This document shows positions 26,892 to 34,938 of a DNA stretch of 64,000 nucleotides, one piece after another. The notes beneath the pieces are model-generated. The model had not been told where the DNA came from. It saw only the letters and a program-made list of their open reading frames with translations, and made no database searches. Position numbers and translations under genes: made by a program. Location of the stretch: assembly GCF_000062885.1 (NCBI RefSeq), contig NC_009142.1, positions 5,197,584 to 5,261,583 of the forward strand, read 5' to 3'. Origin of the DNA: Saccharopolyspora erythraea NRRL 2338. GTDB taxonomy: Bacteria; Actinomycetota; Actinomycetes; Mycobacteriales; Pseudonocardiaceae. The first letter of the stretch is position 1, and each line of letters opens with the position of its first letter.

Positions 26892-27491
26892 ATGAAGATT
26901 CTGCTGATCGGTGCCGCCGGGAAGCTCGGCACCGCGGTCAACGCGGCGCTGACCGCTCGCGGCCACGAGGTGCTCGCGGCAGGGCGTTCGAGCGGGGACC
27001 TGCGCTACGACATCGCCGACCCGGCGCAGACCTCCGCTCTGTACGACCGGGTGGGGCCCGTGGACGCGGTGGCCAGCGCGGCGGGCGACGTGCCGTACAA
27101 GCCCGTCGTGGACATGGCTCCGGAGAACTACGAGGCCGCGTTCCGCGGGAAGGTGCTCAGCCAGATCGAGCTGGTCCGCCAGGGCGTCTCCCGCATCGCC
27201 GAGCGCGGCTCGTTCACGTTGATCACCGGCGTGCTGTGCCGCGACCCCATCCCGACGAGCAGTGCCGCGGCGATGGCCAACGGCGCGGTCGAGGCGTTCG
27301 TGCGCGCCGCGGCGATCGAGATCGCGCCGCAGCGCATCAACGCGATCAGCCCGACCGTCTTCACCGAGAGCCTCGCGAAGTACGGCGACTTCTTCCCCGG
27401 GGTTCCCCCGGTCGACCTCGCCCAGGTCGCGCAGGCCTACGTCCGTTCCATCGAAGGCGCCCACACCGGCCGGATCTACGAGCTCAGCTAG
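26892..27491 (+). CDS. Short SDR-fold protein without the classical Tyr-Lys pair
   Basis: The product is 199 residues. The Rossmann motif LLIGAAGKLGTAVNAAL (residues 4-20) and DIADPAQ give an NAD(P)-binding fold, and DAVASAAG corresponds to the SDR NNAG-like strand. The region that usually holds Y-x-x-x-K reads SSAAAMANGAVEAFVRAA, so the catalytic Tyr and Lys are missing, although PQRINAISPTVF (the PG-like motif) is kept. This compact type is widespread in actinobacteria and annotated as short-chain dehydrogenase. It may be a reductase with other residues or a cofactor sensor. The upstream ribosome-binding site is weak. Confidence 0.75.
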   Translation: MKILLIGAAGKLGTAVNAALTARGHEVLAAGRSSGDLRYDIADPAQTSALYDRVGPVDAVASAAGDVPYKPVVDMAPENYEAAFRGKVLSQIELVRQGVSRIAERGSFTLITGVLCRDPIPTSSAAAMANGAVEAFVRAAAIEIAPQRINAISPTVFTESLAKYGDFFPGVPPVDLAQVAQAYVRSIEGAHTGRIYELS

Positions 27492-27510
27492 CACGCCGGT
27501 TCAGCACCGA

Positions 27511-27540
27511 GGGGGCTCGTCGCCGTGCGACGAGACCCCT
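27511..27540. terminator. Hairpin terminator between convergent genes
   Basis: GGGGCTCGTCG pairs with CGACGAGACCCC around a 5-nt loop (one bulged A). It lies between the short SDR gene and the permease remnant, and can serve both strands. Confidence 0.65.
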
Positions 27541-27560
27541 CTTCGTTCCGGGCTGGCGGC

Positions 27561-28289
27561 CTACGTACCGCTGGACGCGGTGGGCTCGGCTGCTGGTGCG
27601 CCGGTGATTTCCTGCCCTGATGGTGTTTCCGGCTCCTCGGCGGGTCCATCGAGAGCGTCCTGGAGTTGCGCGGTGTGGAAGCCGCTGCGAACCGCCCACC
27701 AGTAGCTCGCCCCCGCGACCACGACCACCGCCAGCAGGTCGAAGGGCTCCGGTAGCGGCGCTGTCGCCAGTGGACCGAACTCGCCGTAGTAGGACAGTGC
27801 CAGCACCGCGAGCAGCGTGGTGATCAACCAGGCTCCGGCGTCGAGGTGCGTGCGGCCCTCGGCGGTGCTCGCCACTCGCAGCGCGGCGAGGTAGAGCGCG
27901 AGGGTGGTCGCCATGGCGGCGAAGTACCAGGGGAAGTCCCAGCTGCCGGGGCGCTGGGTCTCGCTGGTGTTCATGAACCAACCGCCGTGCGCGTTGACGA
28001 CGACCCAAGCGACGAGGAACGCCGCGGAGAGACCCCAACCGGCGTTGCGGTGGATCCAGCCCGCCCGCACCGCGGTGTAGGAGCCGTAGACCGCCAGACC
28101 GGCGAAGGTGATGACGAGGAGCTGGACCAGCGAGCTGAACCCGGTCGCGTACACGATGAACAACCCGGCCACGTAGCCGACGGGCGCCCAGAAACCCACG
28201 GCGGGAAGGCGCGGGCCGGTCAAGACGCGTGGCGCGAAACGTGTGGCCTGGATGCGCTCGGATCTCGTCCGACCGGCGGGAAAACGGCC
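27561..28289 (-). pseudogene. Remnant of an APC-family amino-acid permease (C-terminal part only)
   Basis: An open frame of about 243 codons encodes what looks like the last five or so membrane helices of an amino-acid permease (GFWAPVGYVAGLFIVYATGF, LVITFAGLAVYGSYTAVRAG, YFAAMATTLALYLAAL and so on) and a hydrophilic tail. Full permeases have about 450-500 residues and 12 helices; the first half is absent. The frame begins directly after the PucR stop codon and is in register with it, with no good ATG or GTG start (a TTG at 28223 is possible). I infer a deletion that removed the 5' half. A short functional protein is unlikely. Confidence 0.65.
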
Positions 28290-29891
28290 TCAGCGGCCGG
28301 GAGCGAGGGCCGCGTCCCGACCGGTGGAGCCCTGGTCGAGCACCAGGAGCGCGAGGTACACCGAAAGGCGGGTGGGCGGGTCGTCGAGATCGCGGTCGAG
28401 GAGTTCCGACAGCCGCCGCAGGCGGGCGTAGGCCGCCGGCCGGCTGGTGCCGATTCGCGAGGCGAACGCGGTGACGACGCCGTCGGTCTCGACGTAAGCC
28501 CGCAACGTCTTCAGCAACTCGTTCCGGCGCGCTTCCGGCAGCCGCAGCAGCGGGCCGAGCTGTTCCTCCACATAGGACAACAGGCGGCGGTCGTCGCGCA
28601 GCCGCCAGACGAGACCGCGGACACCGAGGTGGCGGGGCCGCCACACCGCACGGGCCGCCGGGTCCGGAGAAGCGTCAGCCACGTCGGCGGTCTGCAACGC
28701 GTGGTGCAGCGCATCGGGAAGGTCCGCGAAGGCCGCGGCCGGATCCGAAGCCGCGACCGCGCGGACCCGGTCCGCCGGGAGACCAGGCGCCAGCGCGCAG
28801 ACCACGTCCGGCTCGTCGTCGAGGGACGCGCAGGAGACGACGACGGCGATCCGCCCCGGTCGCAGCGGGCCGACCAGGGCAGGCCGGCGCGTGTGGCGCA
28901 CTGCCGACGCGACGACCTCGAGGGCTTCCCGGTCCCCCTCCCCCGCGGCCGCGGGGGCCACCACGACCAACACCGCGAACGGTCCGCCGGTGGGCAGCCC
29001 GAGCGCCCTGGCCCGGACGCGCAGGGCGCTTTCGGACGCCTCGGACGCTCCGAGGATGTCGGCGAGAAGACCCCCCTGCGCCTCGAGTTCGATGCCCGGG
29101 GAGCTCGCGTCGATGCGCACGAGCACCGCGATGGCCTCGGCGGCCTGAGTGAGGACGAGGCGGACGCGCTCGGCGTCGGCGGCGCGGCGCGGAACCACGA
29201 GCCGGCCCCAGCGCTCGACGCGCGGGCCGACCGCGGCGCTGAACCACCCCTCGGGGCCGGACGGCTCCGCCGGACCGGCAGGCAGTGCCTGCCGGGAGCG
29301 GACCGTCCAGTCCCGCAGCAGGTCTTCCGCGACGTCTCCGGCGAAAGCCAGCGCGCGGTGCCCGAGATCTTCGAGCACGACCGGAAGCTCCAGCAGCGCC
29401 GCGGCTTCGCCGACCACCGTGCTGACCCCCGCGCTGTCGACCATCAGCGTCCGGAAGGTCTCGGTGACCCGCTGCGAGAACTGCATGTGCGCGTACTGCT
29501 CGTTGAGGATCCACGCGTGCACGACCTCGGTCACCTCGACGAACCGCACTGCGGCGCGCAGCTCCACCAGGGGGAAGCGCAGCGCGCGGGCCGCCTGCAC
29601 CAAGGTCTCGGGAAGCGACCGCAGGTGCTGCCCCAGCTCGATGACCAGGCCCACCGCACCGGCGTCGCGCAGCGCCGTCAGGTACTCCAGGTGGTCGGTG
29701 GCGGGGTCGGCCACCGCCGCTCCGATCGAGAGGATGAGCTCGCCGCCGCTCAGGGTGCCCGCGGGCTGGCGCTGCTCGCTGACGTGCACCCAGCGCACGC
29801 GGTTGAGCAGGGCGGACCGGCCGGCTCGGACGGTCGGCGTGCCCGCCCGCAGAGCCGGCAGCGCGAGGACGTCGGCCACCGTCGGGAACAC
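28290..29891 (-). CDS. PucR-family transcriptional regulator
   Basis: The product is 533 residues. The N-terminal PucR sensor domain starts FPTVADVLALPALRAGTP and includes VRWVHVSEQ and LILSIGAAV. The C-terminal PucR-type HTH is LLKTLRAYVETDGVVTAFAS followed by RPAAYARLRRLSELLDRDL. The GTG at 29891 gives the standard N-terminus and is preceded by a TGTAAAG box so close that the transcript may be leaderless. It is divergent from mmsA and the aminotransferase. PucR regulators typically activate purine, polyamine, GABA or beta-alanine use, which suits these neighbours. Confidence 0.88.
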   Translation of the reverse strand: MFPTVADVLALPALRAGTPTVRAGRSALLNRVRWVHVSEQRQPAGTLSGGELILSIGAAVADPATDHLEYLTALRDAGAVGLVIELGQHLRSLPETLVQAARALRFPLVELRAAVRFVEVTEVVHAWILNEQYAHMQFSQRVTETFRTLMVDSAGVSTVVGEAAALLELPVVLEDLGHRALAFAGDVAEDLLRDWTVRSRQALPAGPAEPSGPEGWFSAAVGPRVERWGRLVVPRRAADAERVRLVLTQAAEAIAVLVRIDASSPGIELEAQGGLLADILGASEASESALRVRARALGLPTGGPFAVLVVVAPAAAGEGDREALEVVASAVRHTRRPALVGPLRPGRIAVVVSCASLDDEPDVVCALAPGLPADRVRAVAASDPAAAFADLPDALHHALQTADVADASPDPAARAVWRPRHLGVRGLVWRLRDDRRLLSYVEEQLGPLLRLPEARRNELLKTLRAYVETDGVVTAFASRIGTSRPAAYARLRRLSELLDRDLDDPPTRLSVYLALLVLDQGSTGRDAALAPGR

Positions 29892-29983
29892 CGGGCGGAC
29901 TTTACACTTCGTAAGGGAGAGCCGTCCGCGGCCGACGTTCTGTTGCTTCCCCGCGCACCCGGTCTCCGGCCACACTCCCTCCC

Positions 29984-31501
29984 ATGGTGGCTACTACACA
30001 GGCCGACGAGGCCGTTCCCACGCTGCACCACTGGGCAGGCGGCCCGAAGGACGGCAGGCACGACCGCTTCTCCGAGGTCACCAACCCGGCGACCGGTGAG
30101 GTGACCGCGCGCCTCCCGCTGGCATCGGAGGAGGAGGCGGCCGAGGTCGTCGCGGCGGCGAAGGCGGCGTTCCCCGCCTGGCGCGACACCAGCCTCGCCA
30201 AGCGCGCCCAGATCGTCTTCAGGTTCCGCGAGCTGCTCAACGAACGCGCGGGCGAGCTGGCCGAGCTGATCACCGCCGAGCACGGCAAGGTGCTCTCCGA
30301 CGCCGCCGGGGAGGTCGCCCGCGGCCAGGAGGTCGTCGAGTTCGCGTGCGGCATCCCCCACCTGCTCAAGGGCTCGATGACCGAGAACGCCTCGACCAGG
30401 GTCGACGTCACCTCGATCCGCCAGCCGCTGGGTGTGGTCGGGATCATCTCGCCGTTCAACTTCCCCGCCATGGTGCCGATGTGGTTCTTCCCCATCGCCA
30501 TCGCCGCCGGGAACACCGTGGTGCTCAAGCCGTCGGAGAAGGTGCCGAGCGCCGCCCTGTGGCTGGCCGAGCTGTGGAAGGAAGCAGGCTTGCCCGACGG
30601 GGTTTTCAACGTCGTCAACGGCGACAAGACCGCCGTCGACGCCCTGCTCACCCACCCCGACGTCAAGGCTCTCTCGTTCGTCGGGTCGACTCCGATCGCC
30701 CGCTACGTCTACGAGACCGGCACCGCGCACGGCAAGCGGGTGCAGGCGCTGGGCGGCGCGAAGAACCACATGGTCGTGCTGCCCGACGCGGACCTGGACC
30801 TGGCCGCGGACCAGGCCGTCAACGCCGGGTTCGGGTCGGCGGGTGAGCGGTGCATGGCGATCTCCGCGCTGGTCGCGGTCGGCGACATCGCCGACGTCCT
30901 CGTCGGCAAGATCGCCGACCGGGCCAAGGCGCTGCGCACCGGCGACGGACGCCGCGGCTGCGACATGGGCCCACTGGTGACCAAGGAGGCCCAGCAACGG
31001 GTCTCCGGCTACATCGACGCCGGCGAGGCCGCGGGCTCCACGCTGGTCGTCGACGGGCGCAACGGCGAGTTCGACGCCGAAGGCTCCGGTTTCTTCGTCG
31101 GACCGACCCTGTTCGACCACGTCACCCCCGACATGTCGATCTACACCGACGAGATCTTCGGACCGCTGCTGTCGGTCGTGCGGGCCGACACCTACGAAGA
31201 GGCCATCGAGCTGATCAACGCCAACCCGTACGGCAACGGCACCGCGATCTTCACCAACGACGGCGGCGCGGCGCGGCGGTTCCAGAACGAGGTCGAGGTC
31301 GGGATGGTCGGCATCAACGTCCCCGTCCCGGTCCCGATGGCCTACTACTCCTTCGGCGGCTGGAAGAACTCGCTGTTCGGCGACACCCACGCGCACGGGA
31401 CCGAGGGCGTGCACTTCTTCACCCGCGGCAAGGTCGTCACCACCCGCTGGCTCGACCCCTCCCACGGCGGCATCAACCTCGGCTTCCCGCAGAACGACTG
31501 A
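29984..31501 (+). CDS. mmsA: Methylmalonate-semialdehyde dehydrogenase (CoA-acylating)
   Basis: The product is 505 residues. The aldehyde-dehydrogenase active site is FGSAGERCMAIS with C290, the NAD-binding region is SPFNFPAMVPMWFFP, and the MmsA-specific C-terminal motif NVPVPVPMAYYSFGGWKNS is present. The enzyme converts methylmalonate or malonate semialdehyde to propionyl-CoA or acetyl-CoA. It acts in valine, beta-alanine or inositol breakdown. It lies 22 bp before an omega-aminotransferase, so malonate semialdehyde made from beta-alanine is the most likely substrate. The cyclitol operon 12 kb away also lacks such an enzyme. No Shine-Dalgarno is seen before ATG 29984. Confidence 0.93.
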   Translation: MVATTQADEAVPTLHHWAGGPKDGRHDRFSEVTNPATGEVTARLPLASEEEAAEVVAAAKAAFPAWRDTSLAKRAQIVFRFRELLNERAGELAELITAEHGKVLSDAAGEVARGQEVVEFACGIPHLLKGSMTENASTRVDVTSIRQPLGVVGIISPFNFPAMVPMWFFPIAIAAGNTVVLKPSEKVPSAALWLAELWKEAGLPDGVFNVVNGDKTAVDALLTHPDVKALSFVGSTPIARYVYETGTAHGKRVQALGGAKNHMVVLPDADLDLAADQAVNAGFGSAGERCMAISALVAVGDIADVLVGKIADRAKALRTGDGRRGCDMGPLVTKEAQQRVSGYIDAGEAAGSTLVVDGRNGEFDAEGSGFFVGPTLFDHVTPDMSIYTDEIFGPLLSVVRADTYEEAIELINANPYGNGTAIFTNDGGAARRFQNEVEVGMVGINVPVPVPMAYYSFGGWKNSLFGDTHAHGTEGVHFFTRGKVVTTRWLDPSHGGINLGFPQND

Positions 31502-31523
31502 CAGACCTCACGAGGGGATCTCG

Positions 31524-32924
31524 ATGACCACGCTCGACAACGCCACCGCACCGTCCACATCGCAAACCCCGGCCGCCGAGTCCGCCGCGCGCCACCTCTG
31601 GATGCACTTCGCCCGCATGGGCGGCCGAGGACCGGAGAACCCCGTCCCGGTCATCACCCGCGGCGAGGGCGTGCACCTCTGGGACGACCGCGGCCGACGC
31701 GTCCTCGACGGCCTGGCCGGGCTGTTCGTGGTGCAGGCCGGCCACGGCCGCCGCGAGCTGGCCGAGGTGGCCGCCCGCCAGGCCTGCGAGCTCGCCTACT
31801 TCCCGGTGTGGGGCTACGCCACTCCGCCGGCGGCCGAGCTCGCCGAGCGCCTGGCCCACCTCGCCCCGGGCGACCTCAACCGCGTCTTCTTCACCTCCGG
31901 CGGAGGCGAAGCCGTCGAGTCGGCCTGGAAGGTCGCCAAGCAGTACTTCAAGCTCGTCGGAAAACCGCTGAAGCACAAGGTGATCAGCCGGTCCGTGGCC
32001 TACCACGGCACACCGCACGGCGCGATGGCCATCACCGGGCTGCCGAAGATGAAGCAGGACTTCGAGCCGCTGGCCCCGGGCGGTTTCCGGGTGCCCAACA
32101 CCAACATCTACCGGAACCCCGAGTTCGCCGGCGACCCGGAGGCGTTCGGCCGCTGGGCCGCCGACCGCGTCGAGGAGGCCATCCTCTTCGAGGGTCCCGA
32201 CACGGTGGCCGCCGTCGTGCTCGAGCCGGTGCAGAACTCCGGCGGATGCCTGACCGCGCCCCCGAGCTACTTCGCGCGGGTCCGCGAGATCTGCGACCGC
32301 CACGACGTGCTGCTGGTCTCCGACGAGGTCATCTGCGCGTTCGGCAGGCACGGCCACACCTTCGCCTGCGACAAGTTCGGCTACGTGCCCGACCTGATCA
32401 CCTGCGCGAAGGGCATGACCTCCGGCTACGGCCCGCTCGGAGCGCTGATCGCCTCCGACCGCGTGATGGAACCGTTCCTGCGGCCCGGCGTCACCTTCCC
32501 CCACGGCTACACCTGGGGCGGCCACCCCGTCTCGGCGGCCGTCGCGCTCGCCAATCTCGAGCTGATGGCGGAGGAAGGACTGCACCAGCGGGTTCTGGAC
32601 AACGAGCGGGCGTTCGGCGAGACGCTCGGCAAGCTGCTGGACCTGCCGATCGTCGGCGACGTCCGCGGCGACGGGTACTTCTGGGCCGTCGAGCTGGTCA
32701 AGGACAAGGCCACCCGCGAGACCTTCGACGCCGACGAGCGGGAGCGTCTGGTCCGCGGCTTCCTGCCCGGGGCCCTGTTCGACAACGGGCTGTACTGCCG
32801 CCCCGACGACCGCGGCGACGTCGTCGTCCAGCTCGCCCCGCCGCTGATCGCCGGGCAGGCCGAGTTCGACGAGATCGAGGGCATCCTCCGGCACACGCTG
32901 CTCGAAGCCACGTCCGCCCTCTGA
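31524..32924 (+). CDS. Class III omega-aminotransferase (beta-alanine/GABA:pyruvate type)
   Basis: The product is 466 residues. The PLP lysine lies in ITCAKGMTSGYGPLG (about residue 296), preceded by the cofactor-binding LVSDEVICAFGRHG. RVFFTSGGGEAVESAWK is the phosphate-binding loop. These enzymes move the terminal amino group of beta-alanine, GABA or diamines to pyruvate or 2-oxoglutarate, giving a semialdehyde that the upstream dehydrogenase can oxidise. GAGGGGA precedes ATG 31524. It is in an operon with mmsA and is followed by a clear terminator. Confidence 0.9.
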   Translation: MTTLDNATAPSTSQTPAAESAARHLWMHFARMGGRGPENPVPVITRGEGVHLWDDRGRRVLDGLAGLFVVQAGHGRRELAEVAARQACELAYFPVWGYATPPAAELAERLAHLAPGDLNRVFFTSGGGEAVESAWKVAKQYFKLVGKPLKHKVISRSVAYHGTPHGAMAITGLPKMKQDFEPLAPGGFRVPNTNIYRNPEFAGDPEAFGRWAADRVEEAILFEGPDTVAAVVLEPVQNSGGCLTAPPSYFARVREICDRHDVLLVSDEVICAFGRHGHTFACDKFGYVPDLITCAKGMTSGYGPLGALIASDRVMEPFLRPGVTFPHGYTWGGHPVSAAVALANLELMAEEGLHQRVLDNERAFGETLGKLLDLPIVGDVRGDGYFWAVELVKDKATRETFDADERERLVRGFLPGALFDNGLYCRPDDRGDVVVQLAPPLIAGQAEFDEIEGILRHTLLEATSAL

Positions 32925-32941
32925 CCCGGGACAGCTCGCCG

Positions 32942-32979
32942 CAGGTGGTCCGCCGCCGCCCGAGCGGGCGGACCACCTG
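32942..32979 (+). terminator. Hairpin terminator of the mmsA-aminotransferase operon
   Basis: A perfect 13-bp stem (CAGGTGGTCCGCC and its complement) around a 12-nt loop, 18 bp after the aminotransferase stop. Confidence 0.8.
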
Positions 32980-33042
32980 AGAGCCGGCGATCACGCCCCG
33001 CGCGCGTGAGGGGCTTCGTCGAGGTGGTCGTTGAAAAATTTG

Positions 33043-33090
33043 TTGAGACTTCTGCGACGCCGGCGACCAAGCCACCCTGTAAAGTCTCAA
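33043..33090 (+). promoter_or_regulatory. Widely spaced inverted half-sites upstream of the MerR gene
   Basis: TTGAGACTT (33043-33051) and AAGTCTCAA (33082-33090) are exact inverted copies separated by 30 bp. They end four bases before the GTG start. They are likely autoregulatory sites for a regulator that carries two DNA-binding domains. Confidence 0.6.
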
Positions 33091-33094
33091 ACCG

Positions 33095-33808
33095 GTGATC
33101 ACCTTGCGGCCAACCGACCTCGCGCGCGAGCACGGCATTTCGACCCAGGCCGTCCGCAACTACGAACGGGACGGGTTCATCCCGCCCGCTGAGCGGACAC
33201 CTACCGGCTACCGGATCTACACCGAGGTGCACGCGGCGGCTCTGCGGGCCTTCCTGGCGCTCATACCAGCGCACGGCCACTCAGCCGGCGGGCAGATCAT
33301 GAACGCCCTCAACGAGGGCGAACTCGACGACGCACTGCTGATCATCGACCGCGGTCACCGGCAGCTGCTGCGCGACCGCGAGACCCTCGCCGCGGTCAAG
33401 CAGGCCGTGGACCACCTGACGGCCGAACCCGACGCCGCTGCGGAGCAGACGTCCGCCGCCGGACCCCGGACCGTCGGCGAACTCGCGCACCACCTCGGCG
33501 TCACCGCTGCGACCATCCGCAACTGGGAAGCCGTCGGCATCCTCGCCCCCGCGCGCGACCCGGCGACCGGATACCGCCTCTACCGCGCGAGCGACACCCG
33601 CGACGCCGAGCTCGCCCACCTGCTCAGGCGCGGCGGGTATTCACTGGACCACATCTCCACCGTGGTCCAGCAGGTCCGGACGGCCGGCGGCACGGACGCG
33701 CTGGCCACCGCCCTCGACGACTGGCGGCGAAGGCTCACGGCGCGAGGCCGCGCCATGCTCAAAGCGGCCTCGCAGCTCGACCACTACCTGAGCCTGCGCG
33801 ACAACTAG
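33095..33808 (+). CDS. Double-HTH MerR-family regulator (TioE-like arrangement)
   Basis: The product is 237 residues with two MerR winged helices: residues about 4-50 (TDLAREHGISTQAVRNYERD, TPTGYRIYTE) and about 128-175 (VGELAHHLGVTAATIRNWEA, PATGYRLYRASD). Each is followed by a helical stretch. Having two MerR DNA-binding domains in one chain is uncommon. The GTG at 33095 directly follows the inverted half-sites and has no Shine-Dalgarno, so leaderless translation is likely. The TAG stop is formed at the target site of the IS630 element. Removing both insertion sequences also leaves a TAG, so the protein is not truncated. The target genes are unknown. Confidence 0.85.
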   Translation: MITLRPTDLAREHGISTQAVRNYERDGFIPPAERTPTGYRIYTEVHAAALRAFLALIPAHGHSAGGQIMNALNEGELDDALLIIDRGHRQLLRDRETLAAVKQAVDHLTAEPDAAAEQTSAAGPRTVGELAHHLGVTAATIRNWEAVGILAPARDPATGYRLYRASDTRDAELAHLLRRGGYSLDHISTVVQQVRTAGGTDALATALDDWRRRLTARGRAMLKAASQLDHYLSLRDN

Positions 33809-34899
33809 TGTCGTGAGTCGTTAATTCGTTGGCAGTAGGCTGCGAGGGTTTGGAAGATTTCGTCGGCGGTCTTGGTCCAGACGAAGGGTGTGGGGTCGGC
33901 GTTCCAGGATTCGATCCAGGCGCGGACGTCTGCTTCGAGTTCGGTGACGCTGCGGTGGGCGGATCGGCGGAGTTTGCGGTTGGTCAGCTCGGCGAACCAC
34001 CGTTCGACGAGGTTGAGCCAGGAGGCGCTCGTGGGGGTGAAGTGCACGTGGAAGCGCGGGTGGCGCAACAACCATTTCTTGATCACGGGTGTCTTGTGCG
34101 TCGCGTAGTTATCACAGATCAGGTGCAAGTCCAGTTCGGCGGGAGTGTTCTTGTCGATGGTCTTCAGGAATTTCAGGAACTCCTGATGGCGGTGCCGCCG
34201 GTAGTGCTGGCTGATGATGGATCCGGTGGCCACGTCCAGGGCGGCGAACAGGCTGGTGGTGCCGTGCCGGACATAGTCGTGGGTCATGCGCGCCGGGGTG
34301 GTGGGCATGACCGGCAGGATCGGCGCGGTGCGATCCAGAGCCTGTATCTGGGATTTCTCATCGACGCAGAGGACCAGGGCGTTTTCCGGTGGGTCCAGGT
34401 AGAGGCCGACGACGTCTCGGACCTTTTCCACGAACAGCGGATCGGTGCTGAGCTTCCAGGTCTGCACCAGGTGCGGCTTGAGCTCAAAAGCCCGCCAGAT
34501 CCGGGAAATCGCCGTCTGCGACATCCCGACCGCGTTCGCCATCGAACGAGTCGACCAATGCGAGTCCTCGTTCGGCGGCGCCTCCTCCAGTGTCTTGGCG
34601 ATCACGGTTTCGACCTGTTGGTCAGTGATCGTGCGCGGGGCACCCGGCCGGGGCTCGTCCGACAATCCCTCCAGGCGATCAGCGACAAAGCGGCGGCGCC
34701 ACTTCGTCACCGTCGGAGGGGAAATCTGCAACTGCCGCGAGACGTCCATGTTGGACACTCCCTCGGCGCAGGCGAGCACGATCCGTGCCCGCAACGCCAA
34801 CGCCTGCGCGGTTTTCGGGCGACGCGCCCACCTCTGAAGCGTCTCCCGTTCAGCGTCCGTCAACGCCAAATCGGGCAAACGCGGACCTCTACGACCCAT
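33805..34899 (-). CDS. IS630-family DDE transposase
   Basis: The product is about 364 residues. An N-terminal helix-turn-helix region (ALALRARIVLACAEGVSNMD, ISPPTVTKWRRRF) is followed by the DDE catalytic domain: D in LCVDEKSQ, D in LICDNYATH, and E in NLVERWFAEL. All three acids are intact, so it may be active. I chose ATG 34899 (MGRRGPRLPDLAL); an in-frame ATG at 34917 is possible. The stop codon TAG is completed by the flanking target TA, not by the element. Confidence 0.92.
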   Translation of the reverse strand: MGRRGPRLPDLALTDAERETLQRWARRPKTAQALALRARIVLACAEGVSNMDVSRQLQISPPTVTKWRRRFVADRLEGLSDEPRPGAPRTITDQQVETVIAKTLEEAPPNEDSHWSTRSMANAVGMSQTAISRIWRAFELKPHLVQTWKLSTDPLFVEKVRDVVGLYLDPPENALVLCVDEKSQIQALDRTAPILPVMPTTPARMTHDYVRHGTTSLFAALDVATGSIISQHYRRHRHQEFLKFLKTIDKNTPAELDLHLICDNYATHKTPVIKKWLLRHPRFHVHFTPTSASWLNLVERWFAELTNRKLRRSAHRSVTELEADVRAWIESWNADPTPFVWTKTADEIFQTLAAYCQRINDSRH

Positions 34900-34935
34900 C
34901 ACCAAAACATACAACAAACTTCCAACTCAGGACAC
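33808..34935 (-). mobile_element. IS630-family insertion sequence
   Basis: The element is bounded by imperfect inverted repeats: GTGTCGTGAGT at the left and ACTCAGGACAC at the right (10 of 11 match). TA dinucleotides flank both ends (33806-33807 and 34936-34937), as expected for IS630/Tc1 target duplication. It carries one transposase gene and sits at the MerR stop codon. Confidence 0.85.
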
Positions 34936-34938
34936 TAG

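Noticed and set aside
33095-33808. MerR gene truncated by the IS630 insertion
   Set aside because: Removing both elements and their target duplications still gives a TAG at the same codon.
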